Of a stretch of 64,000 bases of DNA, positions 1 to 11,676 are shown in pieces. Origin of the DNA: Glandiceps talaboti (lineage: Eukaryota; Hemichordata; Enteropneusta; Spengelidae); contig NC_135551.1 of assembly GCF_964340395.1 (NCBI RefSeq), forward strand, positions 23,821,003 through 23,885,002, given 5' to 3'. A program made the position numbers and the translations under genes. Below the pieces are notes generated by a model. That model was not told where the DNA came from and searched no databases. It saw only the letters and a list, made by a program, of their open reading frames with translations. The first letter of the stretch is position 1; the number at the start of each line of letters is the position of its first letter.

Positions 1-275
1 TTCTTATGTGAGTGTCTAGTTCGGGTAGTTGTATTTTCCATTGTTTTCAATATGGTTTTTGTGTTATCAGATGTACAACCATTACAGATTGGAACAACAA
101 CATTTTTATATTGTCTTTTTAAGTTGATGTCAGTTTCCGCATTCACTATTTCTTGCGAGACATCACAATTTTCGAGATGTTATTATTTTTCTCTCGGATA
201 CATAAACAAATGTTCAGGATCGGCAGTGAAAACCCAGGTGGGGTGGGTAACCGGAACCAACCATTGTTTTAAGCC
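1..275 (+). mobile_element. PIF/Harbinger-like MITE, partial (right end)
   Basis: This is the right-hand part of a non-autonomous DNA element that also occurs at 19,537-19,905, 32,087-32,374 (reversed) and 44,076-44,453. The shared core includes GTGAGTGTCTAGT and TTGATGTCAGTTTCCGC. The right terminus reads GGTAACCGGAACCAA...AAGCC and is followed by TTA (276-278), matching the TWA target duplication of complete copies. The left end lies outside the window. It sits in what should be the intron downstream of the signal exon of lectin copy 1. No coding capacity is seen. Confidence 0.75.
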
Positions 276-278
276 TTA

Positions 279-952
279 ATAAATATCAGATAGATCCATA
301 TTGATTCAGAAAGAACCATTTATTTGGCACCAATCCTATAGCGGAAAATATCACTGCTATACCCGTCTAAATTCATGTGACTTTTGCCCTGAACGCCACT
401 CATAATTAGCTCAGGTACTGTAGGTAAAATCATGAACACTACGACGTCAATGAAATGTATAACTATGGGTGAGTTCAAGATAAAAAACAGTTTACAATCC
501 GTTAGATAGAATAAAGTATATTCGTATTATGTGTTCATGAGAAAGAGCAAGTGCGCCAGGCTAGCTATGTCACACATGTGTCACCTGCTGAGGGCAAACA
601 CAATTATACGCATACAGAATACTACAGACATGTAACCTATACCATGCATCATAATAACATGTAATACTGGTATGCCTGTAAGATAGATATTTTCCGAATT
701 TAGTACATGTAGACATGGCAGACTGAAATGCAATGTACATGATATGCGTCTCATTTAAACTAACAACTCTGTGAATTATCAAAGATGTAATTTTGATGGG
801 AATTGATAAAAAATCATCAATTATATAGAATTTGTATTTCATCGACAGTTCTTCTTATATAGCTTCATGTTGTTCTTTATTTTAAAAATAAACAACCTGA
901 ATGAGTTATAGGAATACAGTATCTAATATTATGATAATACAAAACGACATAC
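279..952 (-). other. Intron of SUEL lectin copy 1, no exon seen
   Basis: Much of this stretch, from about 390 on, aligns by eye with the introns of lectin copies 2 (about 12,225-12,857) and 3 (about 18,270-18,800). Shared strings include ATAACATGTAATACTGG and GTACATGTAGACATGGCA. I find neither the 15-nt microexon nor the lectin exon here, so they should lie left of base 1. No independent gene is visible. Confidence 0.6.
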
Positions 953-1036
953 TCTTTTTCTTTCTGCACTGTCCATACCCAGCCAATAACAGGACTGCTA
1001 ACACAACAATGGACAGTTTCATGGTAATCAAATGGT
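953..1036 (-). CDS. SUEL lectin copy 1, signal-peptide exon (partial gene)
   Basis: On the minus strand an acceptor (tttttatttcag) at 1,037 opens an exon with a short leader and ATG at 1,022-1,020. It reads MKLSIVVLAVLLLAGYGQ followed by C-R-K-K-K, then the donor GTATG. The coding part is 70 nt, 23 codons plus one base, so the intron is phase 1, as in copy 2. The hydrophobic core and small residues before the Cys are typical of a secretory signal peptide. The 18-residue core is identical to that of copy 2. The rest of the gene should lie beyond the left edge, so its function rests on homology to copy 2. Start codon, acceptor and donor are intact, so this copy may be functional. The promoter was not located; the TATA and first-exon block of copies 2 and 3 is not recognisable in 1.5-4.5 kb. 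Confidence 0.7.
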
Positions 1037-2891
1037 CTGAAATAAAAACGCAACTGGTTGGAGTGTTTTTTTAAAAGTTAGATTGTTCGTAGTGTATAAA
1101 ATGACCTTTAAGAGGCAGGTTGCAAAGACTACAAACCGTAGTTACCTATACAAAGAAATTGTAATATCCTATCACCAAATCCATTTGCATATTAGCATTA
1201 GTTGTAAGAGTGTGTAGTTGGTTATTTATGAGTTGAGCTCGCCCAACGTAGTCTTGCTGCTAGACGTTCGGGCTTTCTTTCTAAACGAACGAAATGCGCA
1301 GTGAGGGCTATCCTCGGTAGCGGTGTTCGGTTGTGTGTCGTATTGGTATCGGAAGAATATCCGAGGTCTAGCAGGTAGACTACCCACAACGGTACTTCGA
1401 ATATGCACCGTTGACGAAGCATTCAAACGTGACGTCACAGTTCTATTTACGCGATGATTTAGTGGCAGATGGCCACGCTCGCTTGTTTTAGAAGCGATGC
1501 TTGCAAGAGAATAGGGCAATTGCCTTTAATTTTGAGCAAATAAAAAAATCAAGGGACCGGACCTTTAATTGTACAAAATGATGCTTTGCTATTAAACACG
1601 TCCCTGCAATACAACATTATAATGAAATCTCACAACATGGATTATTTAGCTTATCTAATTTTCAATATATTCCCTGGGGCATTCTATCGAAAAACTAGAT
1701 TACTATATTAAGGTATCTGGAAACATTTACAATGACCACTCATTTTATTTTATTTTACAATCAATTTCTAGATGCTCGTTCACCACACGAAAGAAATCTT
1801 CCCGTTGGAATTTATCAGTGAAGCGTTACTCAAGACACACCTATCATATTGCATGACATTACTTGTATTAGCTATCGGAAAGGCGTTGTAATACTAAGGA
1901 CTAGGATCACAGGAATGGTTTACAACATTATATGAAAACGAAAATAAGCAATACATTTATAAGGAACATCGAAATAAACCCGGACATGGCTAGGTGAATA
2001 TCATTTCGCTGTCAAATCTATAAATATTTAATTAACAGTTTTCTCCCAGTATTCAGTTCCAATTAAATACATTTGCTACGATAATTGGGTGTTTTTGAAA
2101 CGAAAATATGAAACGTAACAGGAGCAACGAGGTGTCTTATGATCAGATATCGATCGGGCAGCGCTTAATCTTTACCCGTCCAGACATACCAAGTAGCGCC
2201 ATAAACTGTGATCGAATCCCTGGGTCGAATTCGGTAGTGGGGCAGTGTTCCTAATTGTTAATTTGCAAAACAACCAACTTCAGTGTAACGATGATTAATA
2301 TATCATAATAATAATCTTTTAGCCTTGTATTTAAATCAATGGCAAAAAGTCATACTTTATTAGCCAAATACGTACATCAGCGTGGAAGTTCGTGTCCGAT
2401 TACCAAGACTGTCGTTCGATTACTAAGTCTTCGATGTATGGTTATAACGTTGAGAAGTATACGTCATCATCGAAATTGCTTCCGACTTTAAAACCTTATC
2501 ATAATTTAGATCAGCCAGTATTGTAGTAAATGGATAAACTGCATAAAAAACCTCGACATTTCGTTAAATGGACGATCTTCAGCCTCTAGATCATAGAATC
2601 GCAGTCACAAACTCTCGATGTGTAGGCGATGACCCTTTTGTGTTATTTACACATTTCTCAGAATATATTGATGCAAGACAAATAGGATAAATACATCAGC
2701 TGGTACATATCACTATTTATATCGTCTGCAGTTTTGAAGGGTATGGTTCTTATTGGAAATATCTCGTTTAAAAAAATATTTTGTTGACAGTTTCAACAAA
2801 ATTGACTAGGAAACCTGCAAGCAATAGTTATGTTATTACAGTAACTGCAAATAGAAGGGAACTGTAAGCTTCATTCTGTAACCCCAGACAA

Positions 2892-2946
<55 letters not shown>

Positions 2947-4270
2947 TACACGCGCACACACACAAACACGTGTACACAATATCATTAAATACAAATTGCC
3001 ATATAATTTACGTACAGCGACATGCATCCAAGGAAATACGAATGTTGAGTCTGTGTGTAACATTTGACTGATTTGTTTCTTCTTGCTAAAACACAATCAT
3101 GGCAAAATGTCGCACTTGGTATACAGGTGCAGCCAGCGAAGCTTTTTATGCAAAACGTTGTTTCACGAGTACATGAGTTTTCAGTTGGAGGGGAAAATAA
3201 TACTTCAAAGAGCATAACTTGCATGTCAACATTTTAAGTCGAGATTTGTGCTTGATAAAAAGTGTAATATACATTTGTTCATGTACAGAGAGATTTGTTT
3301 GTGTTTTATGGTGGTAATAAATATATTTTCGAAAGAGAGTTTAAAGCTGCATAATGGTGCAAGGGAAGTGAGAACTATGTTGATTTGGCGAGAGGGAGAG
3401 GGAAAGAGAGATGAACACATATTTCTGGTTAGTTTGGTGTATGGATCCAGTGCAGTAGGAGTGCATATCGTGAAATGTATGTAATGATATAATGGGAGGA
3501 CATGACACATCCGAACAACTTTTCTATTTTCGATTATAAATATGGCTTTCGAATGAATTCAAAAAATGACTTATTGGTTGAACATAACAAGTACACTGTG
3601 AGGGTTACATTCACATTCTTATTCCACACCTCCACCCATCTAACGACCATTGTTTTAATATTTATAATTATCTTAAAATCACTTTGAAATCACTTTTAAA
3701 ATCTTTACAACCCGGAAAGAGGTAAGCCATAACTAAACATAGCATAGCATAACGAGTACCATTGTGGTAGTCAATAGTCATAAATCAATTGCAGGACTTT
3801 TACAACTACCTTTATTTAATTAAATCACTAAATTTCAATGCACCATTTTACTTGCGTGATTAAAATTAGGAGGTAGTGTTGCACCCGCAAATTGCGTTTT
3901 GTCCAGCTTCTCTGTCGACTACATGCATTGTTTTGGTAGCGGGTCATGAGCTAGGCACATTCATTGATCAACAAGGGTTTCACTAGCAGCTGCCATCCTT
4001 AGGTCACATGGGCATAGCTAGTTAAATTGTATTACCTTATTAACCTCTGAAACAGTTCTAACACAAAATTCCGAAATTTCAATGAGAATTTTACTTTTAG
4101 AACAGTAGATTGAACCCACACTAGATATCAAAAGTTATAGATAGTAGTACTCAAAACATTGGAATTTGTGTCCTTGGTGTTACAGTCATTGCTCTGCAGC
4201 TAAAGTCCCATCATAACAATGTAAGGACAAACACTTACAGTGAAGCGTATTTATATTCGAAATCGTAAAG
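1037..4270. other. Noncoding: lectin copy 1 upstream region and unique sequence
   Basis: Positions 1,060-1,545 align with 13,260-13,640 upstream of lectin copy 2, except for a CpG-dense block of about 145 bp (roughly 1,238-1,385) absent from copy 2. The rest is unique AT-rich DNA with a CAGA microsatellite at 2,886-2,946. Short ORFs here have no protein-like features. Confidence 0.55.
2886..2946. repeat. (CAGA)n microsatellite
   Basis: About 60 bp of perfect or near-perfect CAGA repeats. ORFs reading through it as Cys-Leu-Ser-Val repeats are artefacts. Confidence 0.95.
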
Positions 4271-4423
4271 ATGTTGAGACTCGAAAAAGTAAAAACCGTG
4301 TCACCGAGCGAATGGACATCGACGAGCGAGCCATTTACCATATTTGGGCAAAATGTGCCAGGGCGCGGTGATACGGAAAAATCATTGCACGGACTCGCGA
4401 TCGATGCGCGCGCTCTCCATTGA
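4271..4423 (+). other. CpG-dense 50-codon ORF, unknown
   Basis: An ORF of 50 codons runs from ATG 4,271 to TGA 4,423 (begins MLRLEKVKTVSPSEWTSTSE, ends LAIDARALH). CpG dinucleotides are abundant here and scarce on both sides, giving a sharp change of base composition. The peptide is rich in charged and polar residues, unlike the random ORFs nearby. I recognise no family. It could be a small gene, one exon, a fragment of a recent insertion, or chance. Confidence 0.2.
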
Positions 4424-4937
4424 ATTACCTTAGGACGAGATACTGGGGTGTATAATAAATACATGTATCCCATCGCCAGAAAGAATCTTTAAGCGAACAT
4501 CGATATCAATTTTAAGAATTAGCTATAAACTGGCTATAAACTAGTAAACAAATCTAAGATACTAGGAATGTACATGCTTAGCTATTGGAATGAACTCATC
4601 TGTAATGCCAGTAAAACATAAAGAGCAAACGTATTTCCACAAAATGCGATCACTTACTTTAAAGCAACTGTGACTGGACGACGAAAGTTTGCGAACAGCT
4701 CCTCTGTCGGACTCAAATGAAATGAGTTGAGAACACTGATATTATATAGTTTGTTAGGCCTATAAAGTAAATATGATCAATTTTGGCGTAGGTGTGGACA
4801 GCATCTAGAATATATTTACGCTGACCTTTGAACTCAAAAGTGCCTACATAACTTTATCATTATAGACTAAAGTTGACTGAGTGATCATTTTTGTTTTTCG
4901 ATCGAATTTACAACTTGAAAACATGACAAATGAAGAG

Positions 4938-4944
4938 AAAGACA

Positions 4945-5028
<84 letters not shown>

Positions 5029-5055
5029 GGCAGACAGGCAGGCAGGCAGGCAGGC

Positions 5056-5102
<47 letters not shown>

Positions 5103-5189
5103 GACATCTCAAACACTGCAGACAGACAGGCAGACAGACAGGCAGACAGACAGACAGACAGACAGACAGATAGACATGTCAAGCACTGC

Positions 5190-5226
<37 letters not shown>

Positions 5227-5285
5227 TACAGACAGACAGACAGACATACAGACAGACAGACATACAGACAGACAGACAGACAGAC
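4938..5285. repeat. Long compound CAGA/CAGG microsatellite
   Basis: About 350 bp of CAGA units with embedded CAGG blocks, interrupted twice by near-identical spacers (ACATCTCAAACACTGCAG at about 5,103 and ACATGTCAAGCACTGCAG at about 5,174). The repeated spacer shows that a larger unit was duplicated inside the array. ORFs across it on both strands are artefacts. Confidence 0.95.
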
Positions 5286-5389
5286 AAGTGCATTGAAGAA
5301 CTATATGGCATAATGTGTAAGCTTATGGTTTAAAATTTTATGCACCTAAATATCGTCCTACATGATTGTCCTTATTTTCAGAAAATTGT

Positions 5390-5800
5390 TAACCCCTCCT
5401 ATACCCTTCACTTTAGATATTGCGGGGGATGCTGCTTCTGCCAACACCATGATGATGTTTAGGATACCCTCCATGTATTGTGTTGGTGATTTCGTTTCAT
5501 CAGAAAAGGGACAAAGTGATGAAGGTGAACACTGTACACCGAGGTTTTTGCCTTCATGATCACGAAAGATATGACACCATGATCAGGTCGCCAAATAAGG
5601 CTTACAACATGGCTGAGGATGTAAAATATTACAAGGTTAGATGTGAGCTTTGCTCAGGTCTATGAAATCGTGCGACAGCTAGAGTTTGCTGAATATGAAC
5701 CCCAATGTCAAGTATATTCTGCAGCTGTGAAACAACTACTATTAGCTCATGTGTACACGTATCTGGTCAGCATTCCAAAACCATATACTGGACGTAATGT
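5390..5800 (+). pseudogene. Coding-like remnant, family unknown
   Basis: After a good acceptor (gtccttattttcag, ending at 5,381) several plus-strand frames carry protein-like peptides that hand over from one to another. FTLDIAGDAASANTMMMF lies in the first frame, HDHERYDTMIRSPNKAYNMA in the second, and VYEIVRQLEFAEYEPQCQVY in the third. This fits an old frameshifted coding sequence. I do not recognise a family, and chance remains possible. Confidence 0.2.
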
Positions 5801-7100
5801 TAACATTCTAAGGCTAGTCAAACCATGCAAAGCTCACATCTATTGGCAAAGAAATTACAATATTATATGTTAATATGTTGATTATTTTAATGTAGAGTAC
5901 CATATAAATATACAATTGCACATCTCCAGAATGCCGGTAGTGGGGGTGGGGGTGGGGGCATAAATTCAAATATAAAAATCTGAAGGTCCAAAGAAAAATG
6001 TAAGCATCATTTTTTAGTGGGGACATGAATTCGTTTGAGACGCGAAGGGGGGTAGGGCTGCGAAAATTGTTTGACCAGAATATTGTCTCCCCTCCCCATC
6101 CCAAAGGCCACTTTAAATTAACTCACTCACTCACTCACTCACTCACTCACTCACTCACTCATTCATTCATTCATTCACTCAAACCGATTATTTGTAGTAA
6201 TGAGAGAAATTTTAGGTTAAATATTAATTTTTAGGTTAAAGATAAATTATTTTTCAATCCTTGGTATTTTTCTTTGGAATTATTCATTTCTAGGGGGATT
6301 TCTAGAACGAATTTAGTTTTTTTGGAAAAATATACTGAATCGGGTTGTTTTTCGTTCAAAAAAGTGAATGGTTTTCGTTGTGTTATTTGCTAAAGGAACC
6401 ATGTTTCCATGTTTACCAATACGCAATAAATAAGACTGTTATTTGCAGTCTTTATATGCAGGTACGCTTTTCCGCCTACGTTAGAAAAACTAACACATTT
6501 CGTTTGCTCAAAATTACAGTACATTTCGATAAAATAACAACGTCATCTGGTATCTAATTTCCTTCAGAGTATGTGTTTAGTGAAAGATCTACCAGCACAC
6601 ATCTCTTGCGAACTGCCCATCAAAATATAAATACAGAAATAGTCAATGCAATTTGCATGCAATGCCAATGAAATGCCACGCAAGTTGCCGATAATATCGA
6701 AATACTTGTTTGTCCTTCTTTCAGTTATTGTTTATTCAGTAGTCTTTTTAACAATATACGGGTAATCTACATGTAAATTTGAAGAAAAAAAAAATGTTCT
6801 CAAAAGGGGTCACACGTTGAGTTTTTGAGTGCTTGGTGTAATTTGTGTTTACTGAACTCAAATATGGCGTTAATTACAAAGTCGGGCAAAAAATTCAACC
6901 TGTATTTTCCTTTTAAAAAAGAAAGCAAAATCAAATATGCATAATAAATGCTGAAAATGAAAATACTCAACAAAAGACATCAGTTGCCATGGACACCATA
7001 AAGATTTACACGTGTTTATGTAATACAAATGTGAAAAAGTGATGGTTGATCATAAAGCATGTTAATATAGTGGTAGTCAATTAACATTTGATAACCCGAA
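5801..7100. other. Noncoding AT-rich stretch
   Basis: Nothing gene-like is seen. It holds an ACTC tetranucleotide array at about 6,120-6,178, grading into ATTC, and a short G-rich run near 5,940. Confidence 0.6.
6120..6178. repeat. (ACTC)n microsatellite grading into (ATTC)n
   Basis: About 58 bp of tetranucleotide repeats. Confidence 0.9.
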
Positions 7101-9110
7101 CTGTTATGAGTCTCCGGATGCCTTCAGTTCAGGCCATGTATAGCGCACATCCCTGCCGCACTGCTTAGGTGCGTTCCTGAGGTATTGGGGCCAGCAACCC
7201 CTTGCAATTCTTCTCGCTACAAACAAGTCAAACAAGTCAACGAAGGATCTAAATTAGACGTTTTATGCCTGCTCATCGACTGCATGAAATGGATTTGAGT
7301 ATACTAGAAGTGAATGTCAGAGGTCTCAGATCAAACATAGGTCAGCTGTCTAACTTGTGCAAAGAGCTCAAGCCAACTATTATTGTTGTCTTGGAAACAT
7401 TCTTGGACCAATCAGTGTTGGATGGAGCAGACTGCATTGCCATACCTGGTTATTTCCTAAGCTGCCACAGAGACAGACCGAATGAATTTAAAACAGGAGG
7501 TGGAATTGCTATCTACTGCCTTGAAGGAATTGCCAGTTTCCATGACATTGACTTTAATTAGACCCCTTAGAATTTGAAGTGATGTGGTTTTCAGTGGCTC
7601 TCAGATCCCAGAAGCTACTGACAGCTGCAGTCTACAAACCACCAAGTAGCAACAGTGACATTATCAACTACCTAACCTCCAACACCTTATCAAAACTTAC
7701 TGAATTCAGTGCTAGTCTGTGAAACTACTTGGCGATTTCAACGTTCATCACACTGACTGGCTTGGCAGTCGCAAAACAGACGCAGCTGTACAATAGAGAT
7801 GTCGAACTCCCTTGGACTGAGACAGATTGTCCCCGAACCAACTAGGGAGGACCAGATCCTTGACCTGGTTTTGACTGACCTGGCTTCAACTGCTAGAACT
7901 TTGGCAAGACTAGGTACATCTGACCACAACCCTGTCCTAGTTAAACTGGATGCGCCTGTCTATAGATAGATAGAGACAGACCTTACAGATGGAAAGTTCG
8001 GCGATACGACAAGGCGGACTATTGGGTTATGAGAAGTTACCTTTCTTCTGCTGACTGGACCCAAGCCCTCCAATCTAACGACCCCGAACAAGCTTGCAGT
8101 GATGTCACTGACTTCATTTATAATTCTATTGAAACCTACATTCCAAGCAAGTATGTCACCAAAAACCAAAAAGTCTGGTAACAAAGCTTGGTTTCATGAC
8201 CATTGCAAGAAAGCTGAAACCAGAAAGTGTCGCCTGTTTAAGAAGTTAAAGAAAATAACACGCAGGAAAATAAAGATAAATTTGTAGAAGCCAGAAAGTA
8301 ATATAATCACATTGAGAAACAAGCCAAAAGAGGATATATCAACGAGTTTAAGGAGGAACTGTCAGATGTTAGTTTCAACAGTAAGAGGTGGTGGAATGTG
8401 GTTAATACCCTTTCCGGAAGAACAGCCCGAGAGGAGATACCAGTGTTAAAGGATCAGAACAATATCTACACCACAGCAAAGTAGAAAGCTGAAAAACTAG
8501 GTCAGACTTTTGCAAAGAAATGTCAACTTGAAAGTACAGAGGTACCTGCTCCAAACATTAAAGGGACACATAGCCTTCAATGCCAAGGACATCAAGAGGC
8601 TATTTAGAGGCTATTAAAACCAGACAAGTCTATGGGACCACATGAGATCCCTACCAAAGTCCTGAATGAGTGCAGTACAGAGCTAGCAAGCTTAATACCT
8701 TTCAGCTGCCTGTTTAAGCTGTGCTTTGACCAAAGAGTTTTTCCAAACCAGTGGAAGTGTGCATCTCTGCCATCCCAGTACACAAGAGGGATTCAAAGTC
8801 TAACCCATCTATGTACCGCCCTATCTCACTCCTAGTAACATCAGTAAGGTTATGGAGGTAGTGGTAAATAATCAGCTTCAGAAGTACCTGTTGCAAAACT
8901 AGCTGATATTGGACAGGCAATTTGAATTCAGACCTCATCATAGCACAGCTGACATATTTACAATCCTCTCTCAGCAATGGCCCAATGCTCTGGACAAGAG
9001 TTATGAAGTGCGTCTTATTGCCCAGGACATCAAAAGTGCATTCGACAAGGTGTGGCACAATGGTCTATGCTCCAAGCTCAAAGGAAAATGAGTTTCTAGC
9101 AAGCTGCTGA
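7100..9110 (+). pseudogene. Decayed LINE (endonuclease and partial reverse transcriptase)
   Basis: Plus-strand frames contain, in order, the parts of a non-LTR retrotransposon ORF2. The apurinic-type endonuclease N-terminus (LEVNVRGLRSN, VLETFLDQS, GGGIAIYC) lies at 7,265-7,561. A GDFN-type motif (LLGDFNVHHTDW) follows near 7,730, and the catalytic C-terminal motif GTSDHNPVLVKL near 7,915. RT-upstream and RT motifs follow: DKSMGPHEIPTKVLNE near 8,620, QFEFRPHHSTADIFTIL near 8,920 and QDIKSAFDKVWHNGL near 9,030. Multiple frameshifts and stops separate them. The RT stops before its YADD block, where a minisatellite-bearing repeat takes over at about 9,130. It is an old, dead copy, different from the intact LINE at 51.6-55.4 kb. 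Confidence 0.85.
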
Positions 9111-9134
9111 CCTGGACGAACTGGTGTGTAAGAG

Positions 9135-10065
9135 AGGTACTAAAATACCTCAGCTAAAACACAAGATATGTATTATACTAACAACTATTCATAGTGTCAT
9201 GGATGCAACCCTAAGAGACAACGTTCATTATATGTGTGATGCTAACATCAAACTGGTTTGCCAGGGATGTAATAAATTATCTTAAGAGACACTGTATAAA
9301 TTACACTAACAACAAACTGGTGTTTCAGAAAGTCATGAATTTCCTTAAAAGAGGACATACATGTGTTATATTGACAACAGACTGGTGTATTGGTGATCTA
9401 ATCTATTGCCAGGATATTATTAGACTAACAACAAACATGTACACTAGGGATGGCATGGAAAGACAAACCATGTATTTTTCTAATAGCAAACTGATGTGTC
9501 AGTCATGCAAAGAATTACCTTAAAAAGATACATGTATTAAAAAAGTGTACTGAATTTTCCTTAAACACAAGATATGTATTCATCTAACAATAACGTGGTG
9601 TGTCATGGATATAATAAATTACTTTAAAAGGTGAGATATGTATTATAATAACAACAAACTGATGTAACAGGAATGCCATGACTTGCCCTAAAAAAACATG
9701 ATGTATATTATACTAACAACAATCTAGCGTTCCTGGGATGCCATGACTTGCCCTTAAAGACACTATGAGTATTATACTAACAACAATCTGGTGTTCCTGG
9801 GATGTGATGGAATACCTTACAAGACAGCTGGATATGCATTATGGTGGTATGATACAGTACTCTATATGTACGGTGTATAGAGTTGCTTAGTCATTATACA
9901 AAGTATCAGCCAATAATGTCAAAGATCAAATGGTATACCAGTAGATTTTTGTCGACTTTAAAAACATCAAAGGGACCGATGTTTATCATTTGTCATCGGA
10001 CCTCATTCACTAAAGAAAATATCAGACCACGTAGGTTGATGAGCAAGCTCACATTATGGACATAA
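9135..10065. repeat. Degenerate minisatellite plus 3' unit, dispersed repeat copy 1
   Basis: A tandem array with a period of roughly 65 bp, built on GTATTATACTAACAACAAACTGGTGT...GGGATG...CTTAAAAGACA, runs from about 9,135 to 9,840. It is followed by a unique-looking unit of about 220 bp (TGTATAGAGTTGC ... TTTTTGTCGA ... ATATCAGACCAC ... GGACATAA). The same order occurs at 23,300-24,215, and the end unit again at 24,300-24,530. Shared order implies one composite mobile or duplicated element. No coding capacity is seen. Confidence 0.7.
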
Positions 10066-10083
10066 CCAAGGTAGTATAGTATA

Positions 10084-10182
<99 letters not shown>

Positions 10183-10296
10183 AAGTCAGTGGTAAGATTT
10201 ATATATATATTTATACAGACAGACAGACAGACAGACAGACACAGAAAGACAGACAGTCAGACATAGACAGAGACAGACTGACCGGCCGACAGACCA

Positions 10297-10350
<54 letters not shown>
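10084..10350. repeat. (TA)n and (CAGA)n microsatellites at duplication edge
   Basis: A TA array (about 10,084-10,181) is followed by CAGA arrays (about 10,217-10,350). The unique sequence right of it (CATCACAATTCAAGTTGTGTCAGC...) is duplicated right of another CAGA array at 16,397, so the pair marks one border of the lectin-gene duplication. Confidence 0.85.
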
Positions 10351-10352
<2 letters not shown>

Positions 10353-10670
10353 CATCACAACATCACAATTCAAGTTGTGTCAGCTGAGATACGTGAGTAT
10401 AAAATTGAACATTATATACAATATAGGTAACTCAACCCACGGTGTAGTATAACATAAATAAATTTATCACTTTTCGAGGTGAAACAAATCAACACTTGGC
10501 ACAACACGTTCTTTAATATGCTGATCAGTGTAGTTTATTTATTTGCTTGATACTTCAGGATAATACAAGATAAACCACCACCTCCAAAAATACACTACAA
10601 CGATAAATGGTTTCCTGAAGCAAATATATGTAGCGAACACTGTGGGAACGGGTTCTCAATATTTACTCTT

Positions 10671-11625
10671 TTATGGCCCCGTCGGTTGCTTTGGTTTAAC
10701 AAAACATTTTGATATGCCTGAAATAAAAAAGAGAACGACATAAACTGTGGGCATCTACTTTGTATTGTATTGTCAACAAATCAGACATAGTATTTTGAAA
10801 GTATTACAATCTAAGAGAAATGATTGTAACCTCACATATTCTTTATTTTGATTCGGGTTGGGGGAGGGGTTCTCCTCTTTTTTTTTAGATTGGGGTGTGG
10901 GGCCAAAGTTAAAACCGTCTACCCATTTAGAATCCAAAGTTGTTTCATGGAAAATCACCCGGTGAAAATGAACGACATTCTGATGCTGTGAAGATATTTA
11001 AAAAGCATGGAGACGTTTACCATGCTATCGACCCTATGATTAGGAAATCCTTGTTTTGGGATTTTTTAGTGAACAGGTAACCCATTTGAACAGGATATGG
11101 AATGCATCCTTTTCTTTTCTATGGGGGTGCAACGCCTGTTTGCTTATTCCTTTTCTTCAATTGTTCCTCCTCTTTCATATATAAGTCTGGGCAAGTTAGC
11201 ATCTGACAGAGCCTCAAATATGAATCAACATATTACATCGCAATGTAGAAAGGAAATAGTTCGACATTACACTTACAGTGATAGGTTACCTCCAAGTATT
11301 TTGGAATTAAGATGCATGGATCACCAAATTCACCATTGGATGCTGTAAGGGCACAATGATCTTTCCCGTCACAAGCGCTTTTCACCTTGTCAAAGCTGGA
11401 GCCTGCTCCACAATCAGTGGTAAAGACAAGGAACGCTGGGCAAATCGAAGTGCTGTGTCTTCCATAGTTAGCGGAAACAACTTCTATTTCTCCTCCAGTA
11501 CAATCCAATGACAACTGATGATTCTCACAGGCGTAGACGAACCTATCTATTATAAACAAAGATTTAGTTGTTTGTGATTTGTAACATGGACTTTAGTGTA
11601 GACAGGAGGTGGGCGTGGGGGCACT

Positions 11626-11676
<51 letters not shown>

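Noticed and set aside
4186-4473. 95-codon minus-strand ORF over the CpG-rich block
   Set aside because: It extends into AT-rich flanks with no splice or domain support; the plus-strand reading is more protein-like, and neither is secure.
4936-5285. CRISPR array
   Set aside because: Simple tetranucleotide repeats without regular spacers, in eukaryotic DNA.
4844-5333. Long ORFs on both strands with Cys-Leu-Ser-Val or Arg-Gln-Thr-Asp repeats
   Set aside because: They are translations of the CAGA/CAGG microsatellite; the same holds at 2.9, 16.3, 33.4 and 63.5 kb.
10773-10958. Minus-strand ORF similar between the two lectin blocks (also at 16,739-16,978)
   Set aside because: Similarity is explained by the duplication; most of it is intron upstream of the short terminal exon, and frames carry indels between copies.
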